This document shows, in pieces, positions 26,999 through 35,387 of a DNA stretch of 64,000 bases. The stretch comes from Acrocarpospora phusangensis (GTDB taxonomy: Bacteria > Actinomycetota > Actinomycetes > Streptosporangiales > Streptosporangiaceae): positions 1 through 64,000 of the forward strand of contig NZ_BOOA01000010.1 of assembly GCF_016862995.1 (NCBI RefSeq), given 5' to 3'. Made by a program: the position numbers and the translations under genes. Below the pieces are notes generated by a model. It was not told where the DNA came from. It saw nothing but the letters and a program-made list of their open reading frames with translations, and did no database searches. The first letter of the stretch is position 1. Every line of letters begins with the position of its first letter.

Positions 26999-27850
26999 AT
27001 GAGTGCAGTCGTGCCGCCGTCGGTGGCCGAGAATTCCGAGGCCGAGGCGCTGTTCCGGTTCGAGACGGACGCGCCCGAGGACGTGCGCCTGGCGCTGGGC
27101 ATGAATGCCGCCCGTATCGGGGACGCCGTGGTGCTGTCGATGCGGAATGATTCGACGCGGTTCTGGAGCAAGGCCCTCGGTTTCGGCCGTGCCGAGCCGG
27201 TCACGGCGGAGCTGATCGCCGAGGTGTGCGCCTTCTACCGGGCGGAAGGCGCCCAGATGGCCGTCTTTCAGCTCGCGCCGTCCGTGATTCCGGAGGACTG
27301 GACCGAGATCTGCGCCCGTGAGGGCATCACGGCCGGGGCGACGCTGGTCAAGCTCGTGGCCGAGGTGGACGAGGTGGTGGCCCGGGCCGATGCCCCGGAC
27401 CGGCGGCGGGTGGACGGGGTGCGGGTCGCGCCGGTCGAGCCTGGGGACGCCGACCGGTGGGCGTCGGTGATGCTGCGGGTCTTCGGCATGCCCGACAAGC
27501 ATTACACCGGCATGGTCACCGCCTCCGTGGGCCACCCCGACTGGTACCCCCAGGCCCTCTGGCTGGGCGACGAACTCGTGGGAACCGGGACCATGTACCA
27601 CGTCGGCGGGACGGCCCAGATGTTCGCCGGCGCCGTACTCCCCCACGCCCGTAACCGTGGCGGCCAGAGCGAACTCCTGGCCGCGCGGGCCCGGATGGCG
27701 GGCAAGCTCGGCTGCCGCCTGCTGATCGCCGAGACCGGCGCGGAGACGGACGGCAGCCGCAACCCTTCCCTCCACAACATGCTTCACCTGGGCTTCCGCG
27801 TGGCGTACGAGCGGAAGAACTGGCTGTGGCAGCGCGGTCAGGGTGACTGA
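26999..27850 (+). CDS. GNAT family N-acetyltransferase
   Basis: 283 residues from ATG with AGGAAA upstream. The C-terminal half (about 140-275) carries a GNAT fold with the acetyl-CoA loop near NRGGQSELLAARARMAGKLG and the final NMLHLGFRVAYERKNW strand typical of these enzymes. The N-terminal half looks like a second, degenerate GNAT module (RFWSKALGFGRAEPVT). The substrate is unknown. It is divergent from the Clp-N/RHH gene. Confidence 0.8.
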   Translation: MSAVVPPSVAENSEAEALFRFETDAPEDVRLALGMNAARIGDAVVLSMRNDSTRFWSKALGFGRAEPVTAELIAEVCAFYRAEGAQMAVFQLAPSVIPEDWTEICAREGITAGATLVKLVAEVDEVVARADAPDRRRVDGVRVAPVEPGDADRWASVMLRVFGMPDKHYTGMVTASVGHPDWYPQALWLGDELVGTGTMYHVGGTAQMFAGAVLPHARNRGGQSELLAARARMAGKLGCRLLIAETGAETDGSRNPSLHNMLHLGFRVAYERKNWLWQRGQGD

Positions 27851-28000
27851 CCGCTCCTTGGCATCGACCTGGTCCTGTCTCAAGTGCCGTGACAACTGAG
27901 GCACGAGTGCGCTCCAAGTCCAGCACGAGTGATCGACAAGTGGGTCCCTGTCTACTGAGACCTGTCAGCAACGACATCTCGAAAAACAGGAGATCCCCCA

Positions 28001-28153
28001 ATGCGTACGCTCAAGCGCGCCGCCGCTGCCGCCGCCACGGCCGCGGTCACCATTGCCACCTTCGCCGTTCTGTCGGCCCCCGCCAACGCCCTCCCGCCGG
28101 AGTGGTACCCCTGCAAGATCGACGGCAAGTGGATGTGGTGCCTGGACGTCTAA
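28001..28153 (+). CDS. Small secreted Cys/Trp-rich peptide (50 residues)
   Basis: The ATG at 28001 follows AGGAG by six bases and opens a 51-codon frame ending in TAA at 28151-28153. The first 30 residues are a textbook signal peptide: MRTLKR, a long Ala/Val/Thr core, and a SAPANA cleavage site. The predicted mature peptide is only about 20 residues with two Cys residues separated by eight positions, three Trp and one Tyr (CKIDGKWMWC core), so a single disulphide loop is likely. A strong hairpin terminator follows 27 bases later, so it is an independent transcription unit. No family is recognised. Confidence 0.75.
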   Translation: MRTLKRAAAAAATAAVTIATFAVLSAPANALPPEWYPCKIDGKWMWCLDV

Positions 28154-28179
28154 ACGACTCCAGCCCCGCGACAAACGCC

Positions 28180-28212
28180 AGCCCCGTCCCAACTCGCACT
28201 TGGGGCGGGGCT
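28180..28212 (+). terminator. Terminator after the small peptide gene
   Basis: Arms AGCCCCGTCCCAA and TTGGGGCGGGGCT form a 13-base stem (one G-T pair) with a 7-base loop, 27 bases after the stop. Confidence 0.75.
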
Positions 28213-28319
28213 CGCCTGTCTACTCTGCCGCGAGCGGGGAGTTCGCGCGAGTATTCCGAATGTGGCCGTGAGCGCGATTCCCTGCCTATTCCGCCGAGTA
28301 CGGCACCAAGGGACGCCTC

Positions 28320-28560
28320 ATGCGCGCCGCGAAACCGGTGCTGGACCGGCTGGAGCAGACGCTGGCGGACGGCACGGTGAGCCTGGTCCTCACCGACGCC
28401 GCCGGCCGGTTGCTGGATCGCCGGGTGGGCGACCCGCCCCTCAGGAAGCACCTCGACCGCATCCGGCTCGCCCCCGGCTTCAGCTACGCCGAGGAGTACG
28501 TCGGCACCAACGGCATCGGAACCGCGCTCCAGACGCGGCAGACCACCCTGGGCTGGACGA
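28320..28560 (+). pseudogene. 5' fragment of a GAF-domain (AcoR/sigma-54-type) regulator
   Basis: From an ATG with an AGGGA site, about 80 residues match the start of the GAF domain of actinobacterial AcoR-like regulators: VLDRLEQTLADGTVSLVLTDAAGRLLDRRVGD and APGFSYAEEYVGTNGIGTAL. The match stops at about 28560, where histidine-kinase sequence begins in another frame. The rest of the regulator is missing, so this is a relic. Confidence 0.72.
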
Positions 28561-29033
28561 GATCAACGCCTCCTGTCCCAGCCGTCGGGTGCCCGTGCCG
28601 GGCGGGGGCGGCGAGATCCGCGACCTGGCCGGCAGCATCAACCACACCCTGGCCCGGCTGGACGGGGCGATACAGCAGCAGCGCCAGTTCGCCTCCGACG
28701 CCTCCCACGACCAACCTGCTCGACAACGCCGACCGGCACGCCGAGAGCACGATCACGCTCAACGTGCGGGGCGACCCCGGGGTGGCGGTGCTGGAGGTGA
28801 TCGACGACGGGTCCGGCATCGACCCGGAGAAGCGTGAGCTGGTGTTCCAGCGGTTCGCCCGGCTGGACGCGGCGCGCGCCAAGGACGCCGGCGGCACCGG
28901 TCTGGGCCTGCCGATCGCCCGGCAGATCGCGGAGTCCTCCGGGGGCACTCTCCGCATCGAGGACAGCGAGCGGGGTGCCCGTTTCGTCGTACGCCTCCCG
29001 CGCCTGACGGAGGTCAGCCGGTCCCCCGGATGA
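28561..29033 (+). pseudogene. Fragments of a sensor histidine kinase with an internal deletion
   Basis: In one frame, about 28553-28712 encodes the end of a HAMP linker and the start of the phospho-acceptor helix (RRVPVPGGGGEIRDLAGSIN, then QQRQFASDASHD). The acceptor-His helix is cut at ASH-D, and about 110 residues are missing. The sequence resumes in a different frame with the HATPase N box LLDNADRHA, the G1 box IDDGSGIDP and the G2 region GGTGLGLPIARQIAESSGGTL, ending at 29033. It cannot make a working kinase. The last 20 bases overlap the convergent GMC oxidase gene. Confidence 0.78.
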
Positions 29034-30540
29034 GGTCGGCCGCCCGTTCCGCGACGGTCAGCACCATGCCGACCGGATTGAGAGCCGTGATCGTCGGGAA
29101 GACCGAGGCGTCCACGACTCTCAGTCCGTCGACGCCCCGGACGCGCAGCCGAGGGTCCAGGACGGCCGTCGGGTCGTCGTCCGCGCCCATCTTGCAGGTG
29201 CACGAGACGTGGTAGACCGTCTGGTGCGTCGCGCGGAGCACCGCGGACAGCTCCTCGTCGCTCCGCACGTCCGGGCCGGGGAAGACCTCCTTCACCAGGT
29301 GGGAGGCGAACGGTTCCTGGAGGGCGACCCGGCGGGCGAGGCGCGCGCCCGCGACGAGCATGCGTTCGTCGTGTCCCTCCGGGTCGGTGAAGTAGCGGTA
29401 GTCGATCGACGGCGGCGCTTCGGGGTCCGGTGAGGTGATCCAGACCCGGCCCCGGCTGCGCGGCTTGGCCACGTTCGGGACCAGGGAGACGTTGTTGCGC
29501 GGGAGCACGGCGCCGTGCCGTTCCGCGTTGACGCCCCAGGTCTCCAGCGGGATGTGGGTGGAGACGTCCGGGAGGTCGCCGTCGTCGACGACGGCGACGT
29601 AGCCGGCGTCCCAGCCGGTGGCGCGGACCGTGGAGCGCTCGCCGGTGGCCTCCCAGATGACCAGCCCTTCGGCGTGGTCCTGAAGGTTCTCGCCGACCCC
29701 GGGCAGGTCCACGACGACGTCGATCCCGGCCGCCTCCAGGACCTTCCGGGGCCCGATGCCCGACCGCATCAGGAGCGCGGGCGAGTCGATCGCGCCGCAG
29801 GAGACGACGACCTCGCGGCGCGCCCGCAGCTCCCGCACCCGGTGGCCCGAGTCCCGGACGACCGCGCCGACCGCACGCCCGTCCTCGATGACGAGACGCT
29901 CGACCAGCGATCCCAGCACCAGGTGCAGGTTGTCGCGGCGTTCCGCTCCGCGCCGGACGTACGCGTACGACGCCGACGACCGGTGATTGTCCGCCGGGTC
30001 GTACCCGATCTCGAAATACCCCGCGCCGGTACGGAACTCCGTGTCGTTCCACGACTCGCGGACCGGGACGCCGAGGGCCGCGGCCGCCGCGTCGATCACG
30101 TCCTGGAGGTACGGGTTGCGGTCCTGCGGCGGAATGGGCGTGACCTGGGCGAGGATCCGGTCGAAGTACGGGTTCACCGTCTCGTAGTCCCAGCCGTCCG
30201 CGCCCAGCTCCACCCATTCGCGCAGGTCGCCGCGGAGCGGACGCCAGGTGATCATCGTGTTGGCCGTGGAGCAGCCGCCGAGGATGCGCAGCCGCGCCTG
30301 CCTGATGAGGGAGTTGCCCCGCTCCTGCGGCACGCTGCGGTAGTCCAGGTCGTACTCGCCTTCGAGCATCTCGGGCCAGCGGCGGATCGCGTGGGCGCGC
30401 GGTTCGTCGGCGTCGCTGGGACCGGCCTCGACCAGGGCGACGCTCACGCCGGGGTCCTCGCTCAGCCGGGACGCCACGACGCATCCGGCGGTGCCCCCGC
30501 CGAGCACCAGGTAGTCCACCACTTCCAGGGCCGTTGTCAT
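29014..30540 (-). CDS. GMC-family FAD oxidoreductase (choline dehydrogenase-like)
   Basis: 508 residues from the ATG at 30540, six bases after GGAAGG; the in-frame ATG at 30546 is too close to that site. The N-terminal ADP-binding motif is LVLGGGTAGCVVASRLSED, then the GMC signature RILGGCSTANTMITWR near 85-100. The C-terminus has HVSCTCKMG, supplying a conserved His, and ALNPVGM, where Asn replaces the second His, as in many choline-dehydrogenase relatives. It oxidises an alcohol to an aldehyde; the substrate is unknown. The start is 2 bases after the aldehyde dehydrogenase stop, so alcohol to aldehyde to acid is the natural reading. It is the last gene of a nine-gene run. Confidence 0.88.
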   Translation of the reverse strand: MTTALEVVDYLVLGGGTAGCVVASRLSEDPGVSVALVEAGPSDADEPRAHAIRRWPEMLEGEYDLDYRSVPQERGNSLIRQARLRILGGCSTANTMITWRPLRGDLREWVELGADGWDYETVNPYFDRILAQVTPIPPQDRNPYLQDVIDAAAAALGVPVRESWNDTEFRTGAGYFEIGYDPADNHRSSASYAYVRRGAERRDNLHLVLGSLVERLVIEDGRAVGAVVRDSGHRVRELRARREVVVSCGAIDSPALLMRSGIGPRKVLEAAGIDVVVDLPGVGENLQDHAEGLVIWEATGERSTVRATGWDAGYVAVVDDGDLPDVSTHIPLETWGVNAERHGAVLPRNNVSLVPNVAKPRSRGRVWITSPDPEAPPSIDYRYFTDPEGHDERMLVAGARLARRVALQEPFASHLVKEVFPGPDVRSDEELSAVLRATHQTVYHVSCTCKMGADDDPTAVLDPRLRVRGVDGLRVVDASVFPTITALNPVGMVLTVAERAADLIRGTG

Positions 30541-30542
30541 GA

Positions 30543-32039
30543 TCATCCTTCCGTACGGCCGGCGAACCACGTCGTCTTCAGCGACGTGTACTTGTCGAGC
30601 GCGTGCAACGAGAGGTCGCGCCCGAACCCGGACTGCTTGACGCCGCCGAACGGCGTGGTGACGTCGAGGGCGTCCACCGTGTTGACCGAGACCGTCCCGG
30701 CGCGGAGGCCGCCCGCGACCCGGTGCGCGCGGTGGATGTCGGCGGTGAACACGGAGGCGGCGAGCCCGTAGTCGGTCGCGTTGGCCCGTGCGACCGCCTC
30801 GGCTTCGTCCCGGAACGTGGAGATCGCCAGGACCGGCCCGAAGACCTCTTCCTTCGCGATCGTCGCGTCCGGGCCGACGTCCACGAAGGCGGTCGGCTCG
30901 ACGTAGAAGCCGCCCGTGCCGGCGTGCAGCCGTTCGCCGCCGTACGCGAGGGTGGCCTCACCTCGGGAAACGCCGATGTAGCCGAGCACGCGCTCCAGCT
31001 GCGCGGCGCTCACGACCGGGCCCATCGTGCTCTCGGGGTCGAGGGGATCGCCGACCCGCAGGGCCTGGGCACGCTCCTTGATCCGGTCGACCAGTTCGGC
31101 CGCGACGGGCTCCTCGACGAGGAGCCGGGAGTTGGCGGAGCAGATCTGGCCCGCGCACGCGTAGATGCCGGACACGACCTTGCCGGCCACGTGATCGAGG
31201 TCCCCGGCGTCGGCGAACACCACGTTCGCGCTCTTGCCGCCGCACTCCAGCCAGACCTGCTTCAGGTTGGACGCGCCCGCGTACCCCAGGAAGAGCTTGC
31301 CGACGGTCGTGGACCCGGTGAACGCGATCGCGTCCACGCCGGGGTGCAGGCCGAGAGCCCGGCCCGCCTCCCCGCCGAGGCCCGGGACGACGTTGAGCAC
31401 CCCGTCCGGCAGGCCCGCCTCGGCCGCGAGTTCGGCGAGGCGCAGGACCGAGAGGGGCGTGTCCTCGGACGGCTTGACGACGACGCTGTTGCCCGCGGCC
31501 AGCGCGGGGGCGATCTTCCAGATCGCCGTTCCCAGCGGGTAGTTCCAGGGCAGCACGGCTCCGACGACGCCGAGCGGCTCGCGGGTCACGATCGCGAGGT
31601 CGCCTGGGCCGGTCGGGGCGACCTCGCCGTACTGCTTGTCGGCGGCCTCGGCGTACCACTGGAGGGTCGCGGCGCCCTCGGGGACGTCGTAGGACCAGGT
31701 GTCCGTGATGAGCTTGCCGCCGTCGAGGGTGTCCAGCAGGGCGAGTTCGTCGCGGTGGGAGCGGATCAGGTCGGCGAACGCGAGCAGGACGTTCTTGCGG
31801 TGCCGGGGCGAGGTCCGCGACCACCGGCCGTCCTCGTGCGAACGGCGGGCGGCCCGGACGGCGCGGTCGACGTCGGCCGCCTTGGACCGGGCGACCGAGG
31901 CCAGCACGGCGCCCGTGGCGGGGTTCCGCGTCTCGAACTCCGCGCCGTCCTCCGCGTCCTCGAACGTGTTGTCCACGAAGACGCCGCGACGGAAGGTGAG
32001 GGAGCCGGACAACGCCTCCCAATCGGCTTTGGTGCGCAA
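30543..32039 (-). CDS. Aldehyde dehydrogenase, PuuC-like
   Basis: 498 residues, the usual family length. The catalytic Glu is in WLECGGKSANVVF near 266 and the nucleophilic Cys in CAGQICSANSR near 298. NAD-binding FTGSTTVGK and VLPWNYP are also present. The layout and segments such as DIDAIAFTGS/VWLE-like blocks and the SLHALDKYTSLKTTW C-terminus resemble gamma-glutamyl-aminobutyraldehyde dehydrogenase (PuuC). It likely oxidises an amine-derived aldehyde to an acid. It starts 10 bases past the stop of the deacetylase and is coupled to the GMC oxidase. Confidence 0.9.
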   Translation of the reverse strand: MRTKADWEALSGSLTFRRGVFVDNTFEDAEDGAEFETRNPATGAVLASVARSKAADVDRAVRAARRSHEDGRWSRTSPRHRKNVLLAFADLIRSHRDELALLDTLDGGKLITDTWSYDVPEGAATLQWYAEAADKQYGEVAPTGPGDLAIVTREPLGVVGAVLPWNYPLGTAIWKIAPALAAGNSVVVKPSEDTPLSVLRLAELAAEAGLPDGVLNVVPGLGGEAGRALGLHPGVDAIAFTGSTTVGKLFLGYAGASNLKQVWLECGGKSANVVFADAGDLDHVAGKVVSGIYACAGQICSANSRLLVEEPVAAELVDRIKERAQALRVGDPLDPESTMGPVVSAAQLERVLGYIGVSRGEATLAYGGERLHAGTGGFYVEPTAFVDVGPDATIAKEEVFGPVLAISTFRDEAEAVARANATDYGLAASVFTADIHRAHRVAGGLRAGTVSVNTVDALDVTTPFGGVKQSGFGRDLSLHALDKYTSLKTTWFAGRTEG

Positions 32040-32049
32040 AGGTTCCCCT

Positions 32050-32943
32050 TCAGGAATTCCGTACGTATTCGGCGACTTGGGCGTGGGTCGCGTACCACAC
32101 GTCCGCGTGGCTCCGGATGTGGGTGAGAAGCTCGTCGATGATCGGCATCCTGGAGCGGTGGCCGATGACGTGCGGGTGCAGCGTCAGCTGGAAGAGCCCG
32201 CCCTCGGCGCGCGCGCCGTCGAACTCGTCGCGCCAGATCTTGAGGACGTCGCGGGGCATCGCGTACGGCCGCGCCGAACCGAAGCGGTCCATGACGAAGT
32301 AGGGCGCGTCATCGCGGATCCACTCCACCGGGATCTCCACGACTCCGGTCGGGGTCCCGTCGGCCAGGATCTCGTACGGGTCGTCGTCGGCCATCAGCGA
32401 GGAGTCGTACCGCAGGCCGAGATCGCGGACGATGTCCAGGGTGTCCGGGCTGAAGTCCCAGGACGGCGTGCGGATGCCCACCGGCCGTACGCCGCAGAGC
32501 CGTTCGAGTGTGTCGAGGGCTCTGGCGGCGAGGTCTCGTTCCGCGTTGGCGGGGAGCGTCGTGGTGCGTTCGTGGATCCAGCCGTGCGCGGCGACCTCGT
32601 GACCGGCGTCGGCGTACGCCCGCACCTCGGCGGGGTGCGCCAGCGCGGACACCGCGGGCATGAAGAACGTCGCGGGAACGCCGTGCCGCTCCAGGAGGCG
32701 CAGGATACGGGGGACTCCCGCGCGGGCGCCGTACTCCCCCTGGGCGAGCTGGCCGGGTGAGGTCTGCCCGTCGCGGAGCGGGATGGTCTCGTGGTCGGAG
32801 TCGAAGGAGAGCGCCACGGCGACGCGGGCTCCGCCGGGCCAGGCGGCGGGCTTCAGGGATCGGCCCGCGCGCACCCGGTCCAGGTGGGCGCGCCACACCT
32901 CGTCGGGCCACCGCCACGGCTCGTCGTCGCGGGTCACGCCCAT
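32050..32943 (-). CDS. NodB-fold (polysaccharide deacetylase-family) hydrolase
   Basis: 297 residues. Motif 1 SFDSDHE near residue 50 supplies the base and a metal Asp, motif 2 HGWIHE near 120 supplies a metal His pair, and RTPSWDFSP is motif 3. There is no signal peptide, so it is cytosolic. Together with its small-molecule neighbours, this points to an amide, imide or N-acyl hydrolase (like allantoinase PuuE or cyclic imidase) and not to a cell-wall enzyme; that is inference. Its ATG lies 10 bases inside the end of the C45 gene, indicating translational coupling. Confidence 0.85.
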   Translation of the reverse strand: MGVTRDDEPWRWPDEVWRAHLDRVRAGRSLKPAAWPGGARVAVALSFDSDHETIPLRDGQTSPGQLAQGEYGARAGVPRILRLLERHGVPATFFMPAVSALAHPAEVRAYADAGHEVAAHGWIHERTTTLPANAERDLAARALDTLERLCGVRPVGIRTPSWDFSPDTLDIVRDLGLRYDSSLMADDDPYEILADGTPTGVVEIPVEWIRDDAPYFVMDRFGSARPYAMPRDVLKIWRDEFDGARAEGGLFQLTLHPHVIGHRSRMPIIDELLTHIRSHADVWYATHAQVAEYVRNS

Positions 32944-34010
32944 GGCAACACCATCCGTTCGTAGTCCCGCTCGCAGGGGCACCCCAGGGTGTAGTGCAGC
33001 TCCGCCGCGGTGAGGTCGATGATGACGGAGACGTTGGTCTGCCCGAGCACCTCGCGTCCGCCGCCGGCCGGCCGGTCGTGCCGGCAGATCCCCTCCGGCG
33101 CGCCGTAGTGGTCGCGGAGGATGCGCTGGAGCCCCGCGACGTCGACGCCCGGCTCCGCTTCCGCCGCGAGGAGTCGCTGGGCGCGGTCCTGCCGGAAGTA
33201 CGTCCCGGGCGAGAGTCCCGGCAGGAACCGGAGGCGGTCGCGGACCCCGGGATCCTGTCCCAGGAAGTGGTTGGTGTGCGCGAGCGTCCCGTTCCCGGGG
33301 AAGTGCAGCTCGTATCCGACGGGATTGAATTCGAGGTCTACCAGCTCGCCGGAGGCGGCCCCGATCAGATAGTTGCCCGACCCGGCGCGGCGGCTGCCCG
33401 TCACGGCCCAGGCCGCCTCGACGGCCGACCCGCTCTCCAGGACCTCCCGCGCCAGAGTGTGGAAACTCCCGCCGAGGCCGTGCGTGTCGCTGCCGAGCAG
33501 GTTCACGCACAGGCCGACACCCGCCGCGTTGACACCGAACTTGGCGAGCATCCCGGGCTCGGTGACGGTGACGAACCTGCCGCCCTCGAACTCGACGTCG
33601 AGCAGCACCGTCACGGGAAGCAGCTCCGTGAGCCAGTCCCAGTTCTGCGCCACGTAGACGTGACCGCCGATGGTCGCCGTGGCGTCGGCCCCGAGGACGG
33701 TGCACTCACTCAGCGCCGCACCGCCGACGGCCCGGTAGGCGATCTCGGTACGGAAGTTCAGCGCGACGATCTCGGTGACGTCCCGCTCGGAGCCCGCCGC
33801 GATCCCCGCGATCTCCCCGGCGTGGCGCGGCGACGACTCCTCCAGCCACTTCTGGTGCGGGAGGGCGGCGGCGCGGACCTCGTCCCAGGACATCCGGGCG
33901 AAGGACGCGAACCACCGGCGGTAGACGCGCACCGCCTCGTCGATCTCGTCCCGGGCCTGGGCCCCGTACGCCTGGCCCCGCTCGGAGGGGGTGCCGCGAA
34001 GGCGGATCAT
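32934..34010 (-). CDS. C45-family autoproteolytic acyltransferase/hydrolase
   Basis: 358 residues. The fold is Ntn-hydrolase like penicillin acyltransferase (IPNAT, peptidase C45). The likely processing and catalytic Cys is in ALSECTVLGADATATIGG near residue 102, followed by the typical VYVAQNWDW strand. GSGNYLIGAASG and AHTNHFL further on are family segments. Intracellular C45 enzymes cleave or form amide bonds of small acyl-amines. The start overlaps the SDR stop as ATGA. In this operon it could split an acyl-amine before oxidation; inferred. Confidence 0.85.
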   Translation of the reverse strand: MIRLRGTPSERGQAYGAQARDEIDEAVRVYRRWFASFARMSWDEVRAAALPHQKWLEESSPRHAGEIAGIAAGSERDVTEIVALNFRTEIAYRAVGGAALSECTVLGADATATIGGHVYVAQNWDWLTELLPVTVLLDVEFEGGRFVTVTEPGMLAKFGVNAAGVGLCVNLLGSDTHGLGGSFHTLAREVLESGSAVEAAWAVTGSRRAGSGNYLIGAASGELVDLEFNPVGYELHFPGNGTLAHTNHFLGQDPGVRDRLRFLPGLSPGTYFRQDRAQRLLAAEAEPGVDVAGLQRILRDHYGAPEGICRHDRPAGGGREVLGQTNVSVIIDLTAAELHYTLGCPCERDYERMVLPWA

Positions 34011-34789
34011 CCGCACGGGACCGGCTCCTCCGCGCCGCTGGGCGGGAGCTGGGTGTTCCCTGCGCTCGCTCCTCCGTCCACGACCAGCACCTCCCCCGTG
34101 ATCCAGCGGGCCGCGTCGCCGCAGAGGAAGGCGACGGCCTCGGCCACGTCCTGGGGCGTGCCGACCCGGCCGAGCGGGATGCCCGCCAGCACGGCCCGCT
34201 CGTAGTCGCCGGAGATGGGATTGAGCGTGCTGCCGACCTTCACGTAGCCGGGCGCCACCGCGTTCACCCGGATGCCGTGGCGGGCGAGCTCGATCGCCTG
34301 CGACCGGGTGAGCATGTTCAGCGCGGCCTTCGACGCCGAGTAGTGCGCGGCTCCGGCCCTGGCCCGGAACCCCGCCGTCGAGGTGATGTTCACGACCGCC
34401 CCCGGCCTGCCCGTTTTGACGAGCGCGCGGGCGAACGCCGCCGTGCAGAGGTGCGGCCCCTTGAGATTGGCCGACAGCACCCGATCCCAGTCGTCGCCGC
34501 CGATCTCGGTGAGGTTCGCGCTCGGGTACAGCCCGGCCGCGTTCACCAGGAGAGCCAGGTCTCCGTACGAGGAGGCGACGGTCTCGACGAAGTCGTGCAC
34601 GGCCGCGGCGTCGGTGATGTCGACCGGCGTGAACTCCGACAGACCTGCGCGAACCACATCGTCGGGGTTCCGCATGTCGGTGCCGACCACGACCGCGCCG
34701 CGGTCCGCCAGCACCCGGGCGCACGCCGCGCCGATCCCGCCCGCCGCGCCCGTGACGATCGCGGTCCTGCCCGCGAGTCCTCTGCCCAT
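34007..34789 (-). CDS. Short-chain dehydrogenase/reductase (SDR, classical)
   Basis: 260 residues with the NAD(P) motif TGAAGGIG at 13-20, the NAAG motif (LVNAAGLY), catalytic Ser in NITSTAG and YSASK near 152, followed by RVNAVAPGYV. The 3' end overlaps the C45 gene by 4 bases. An acidic residue (GTDMRN) after the second beta strand favours NAD. The substrate is unknown. It is the first of five tightly packed genes (SDR, C45, deacetylase, ALDH, GMC), separated from the DUF3830 gene by a perfect hairpin. Confidence 0.9.
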   Translation of the reverse strand: MGRGLAGRTAIVTGAAGGIGAACARVLADRGAVVVGTDMRNPDDVVRAGLSEFTPVDITDAAAVHDFVETVASSYGDLALLVNAAGLYPSANLTEIGGDDWDRVLSANLKGPHLCTAAFARALVKTGRPGAVVNITSTAGFRARAGAAHYSASKAALNMLTRSQAIELARHGIRVNAVAPGYVKVGSTLNPISGDYERAVLAGIPLGRVGTPQDVAEAVAFLCGDAARWITGEVLVVDGGASAGNTQLPPSGAEEPVPCG

Positions 34790-34825
34790 CAGGGCGTCCC
34801 TCCTCCCGCACTTTCGTGCTTGGTA

Positions 34826-34859
34826 CGGTTGCCGGTGGCCGGAGGTCCACCGGCAACCG
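34826..34859 (-). promoter_or_regulatory. Perfect 13-base intra-operon hairpin
   Basis: Arms CGGTTGCCGGTGG and CCACCGGCAACCG with an 8-base loop fill most of the 73-base gap between the DUF3830 gene and the SDR gene. It starts 3 bases past the DUF3830 stop. No T-run follows, so it is a partial terminator, a processing point or a 3'-end protector that sets unequal expression within the operon. Confidence 0.6.
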
Positions 34860-34862
34860 GCC

Positions 34863-35354
34863 TCATCGCGAGATCGTGAAGGGGACCGCGCCGAACAGGC
34901 GGATGTCCCGCCCGATCCGCTGCAGTTCGCCGACGCCTCGCTCGATCCGCCCGAACACCGACGCCACGACCGGGCCGTCGGACATCCGCATGTCGTTGTC
35001 GCCGTAGATGATCGACAGCTCGCGGTGCTCCGGGCTGAACACCACGTCTCCGGGGGCGCAGCACGCGGTCCCGTTCTCCGTCGCGCCGACGTCGCCGAGG
35101 TCGATCGGCCCGACCCCGCGGACCACCTCGCCCGACCACGCCGCGTGCACCAGGTAGCCGGTCAGCGGCAGCTCGGCCAGGACGGCGGCGCTGGTCAGCG
35201 GCGCCGGCCCCGCGAGGAGCCGCATCTCGAACTCGGTGTCGAGAATGGTCAGCTTGAGGATGGTGGTGTCTTCCGGGGACTCCCGGTCGACGGGTTGCGG
35301 CCAGGCGGCGTCCCACAGCGCGCGGACCTCGTGCCGCGCGGCACTCTCGGTCAT
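34863..35354 (-). CDS. DUF3830 family protein (cyclophilin-like fold)
   Basis: 163 residues. Segments APLTSAAVLAELPLTGYLVHAAWSGEVV, GDVVFSPEHRELSIIYG and GPVVASVFGRIERGVGELQRIG match the pattern of DUF3830 proteins, which have a cyclophilin-like barrel and no established reaction. These are often found in catabolic operons near transporters and hydrolases, as here. It lies between the nitrilase gene (33 bases upstream) and a hairpin. It may bind or isomerise an intermediate; the function is open. Confidence 0.72.
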   Translation of the reverse strand: MTESAARHEVRALWDAAWPQPVDRESPEDTTILKLTILDTEFEMRLLAGPAPLTSAAVLAELPLTGYLVHAAWSGEVVRGVGPIDLGDVGATENGTACCAPGDVVFSPEHRELSIIYGDNDMRMSDGPVVASVFGRIERGVGELQRIGRDIRLFGAVPFTISR

Positions 35355-35387
35355 CGTTCTCCCTCTCTCCCGCTCGTACGGCCGCGC

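Noticed and set aside
32050-32943. Cell-wall polysaccharide deacetylase reading
   Set aside because: No signal peptide or anchor, and it is coupled to small-molecule catabolic genes; a small amide/imide substrate is more likely.
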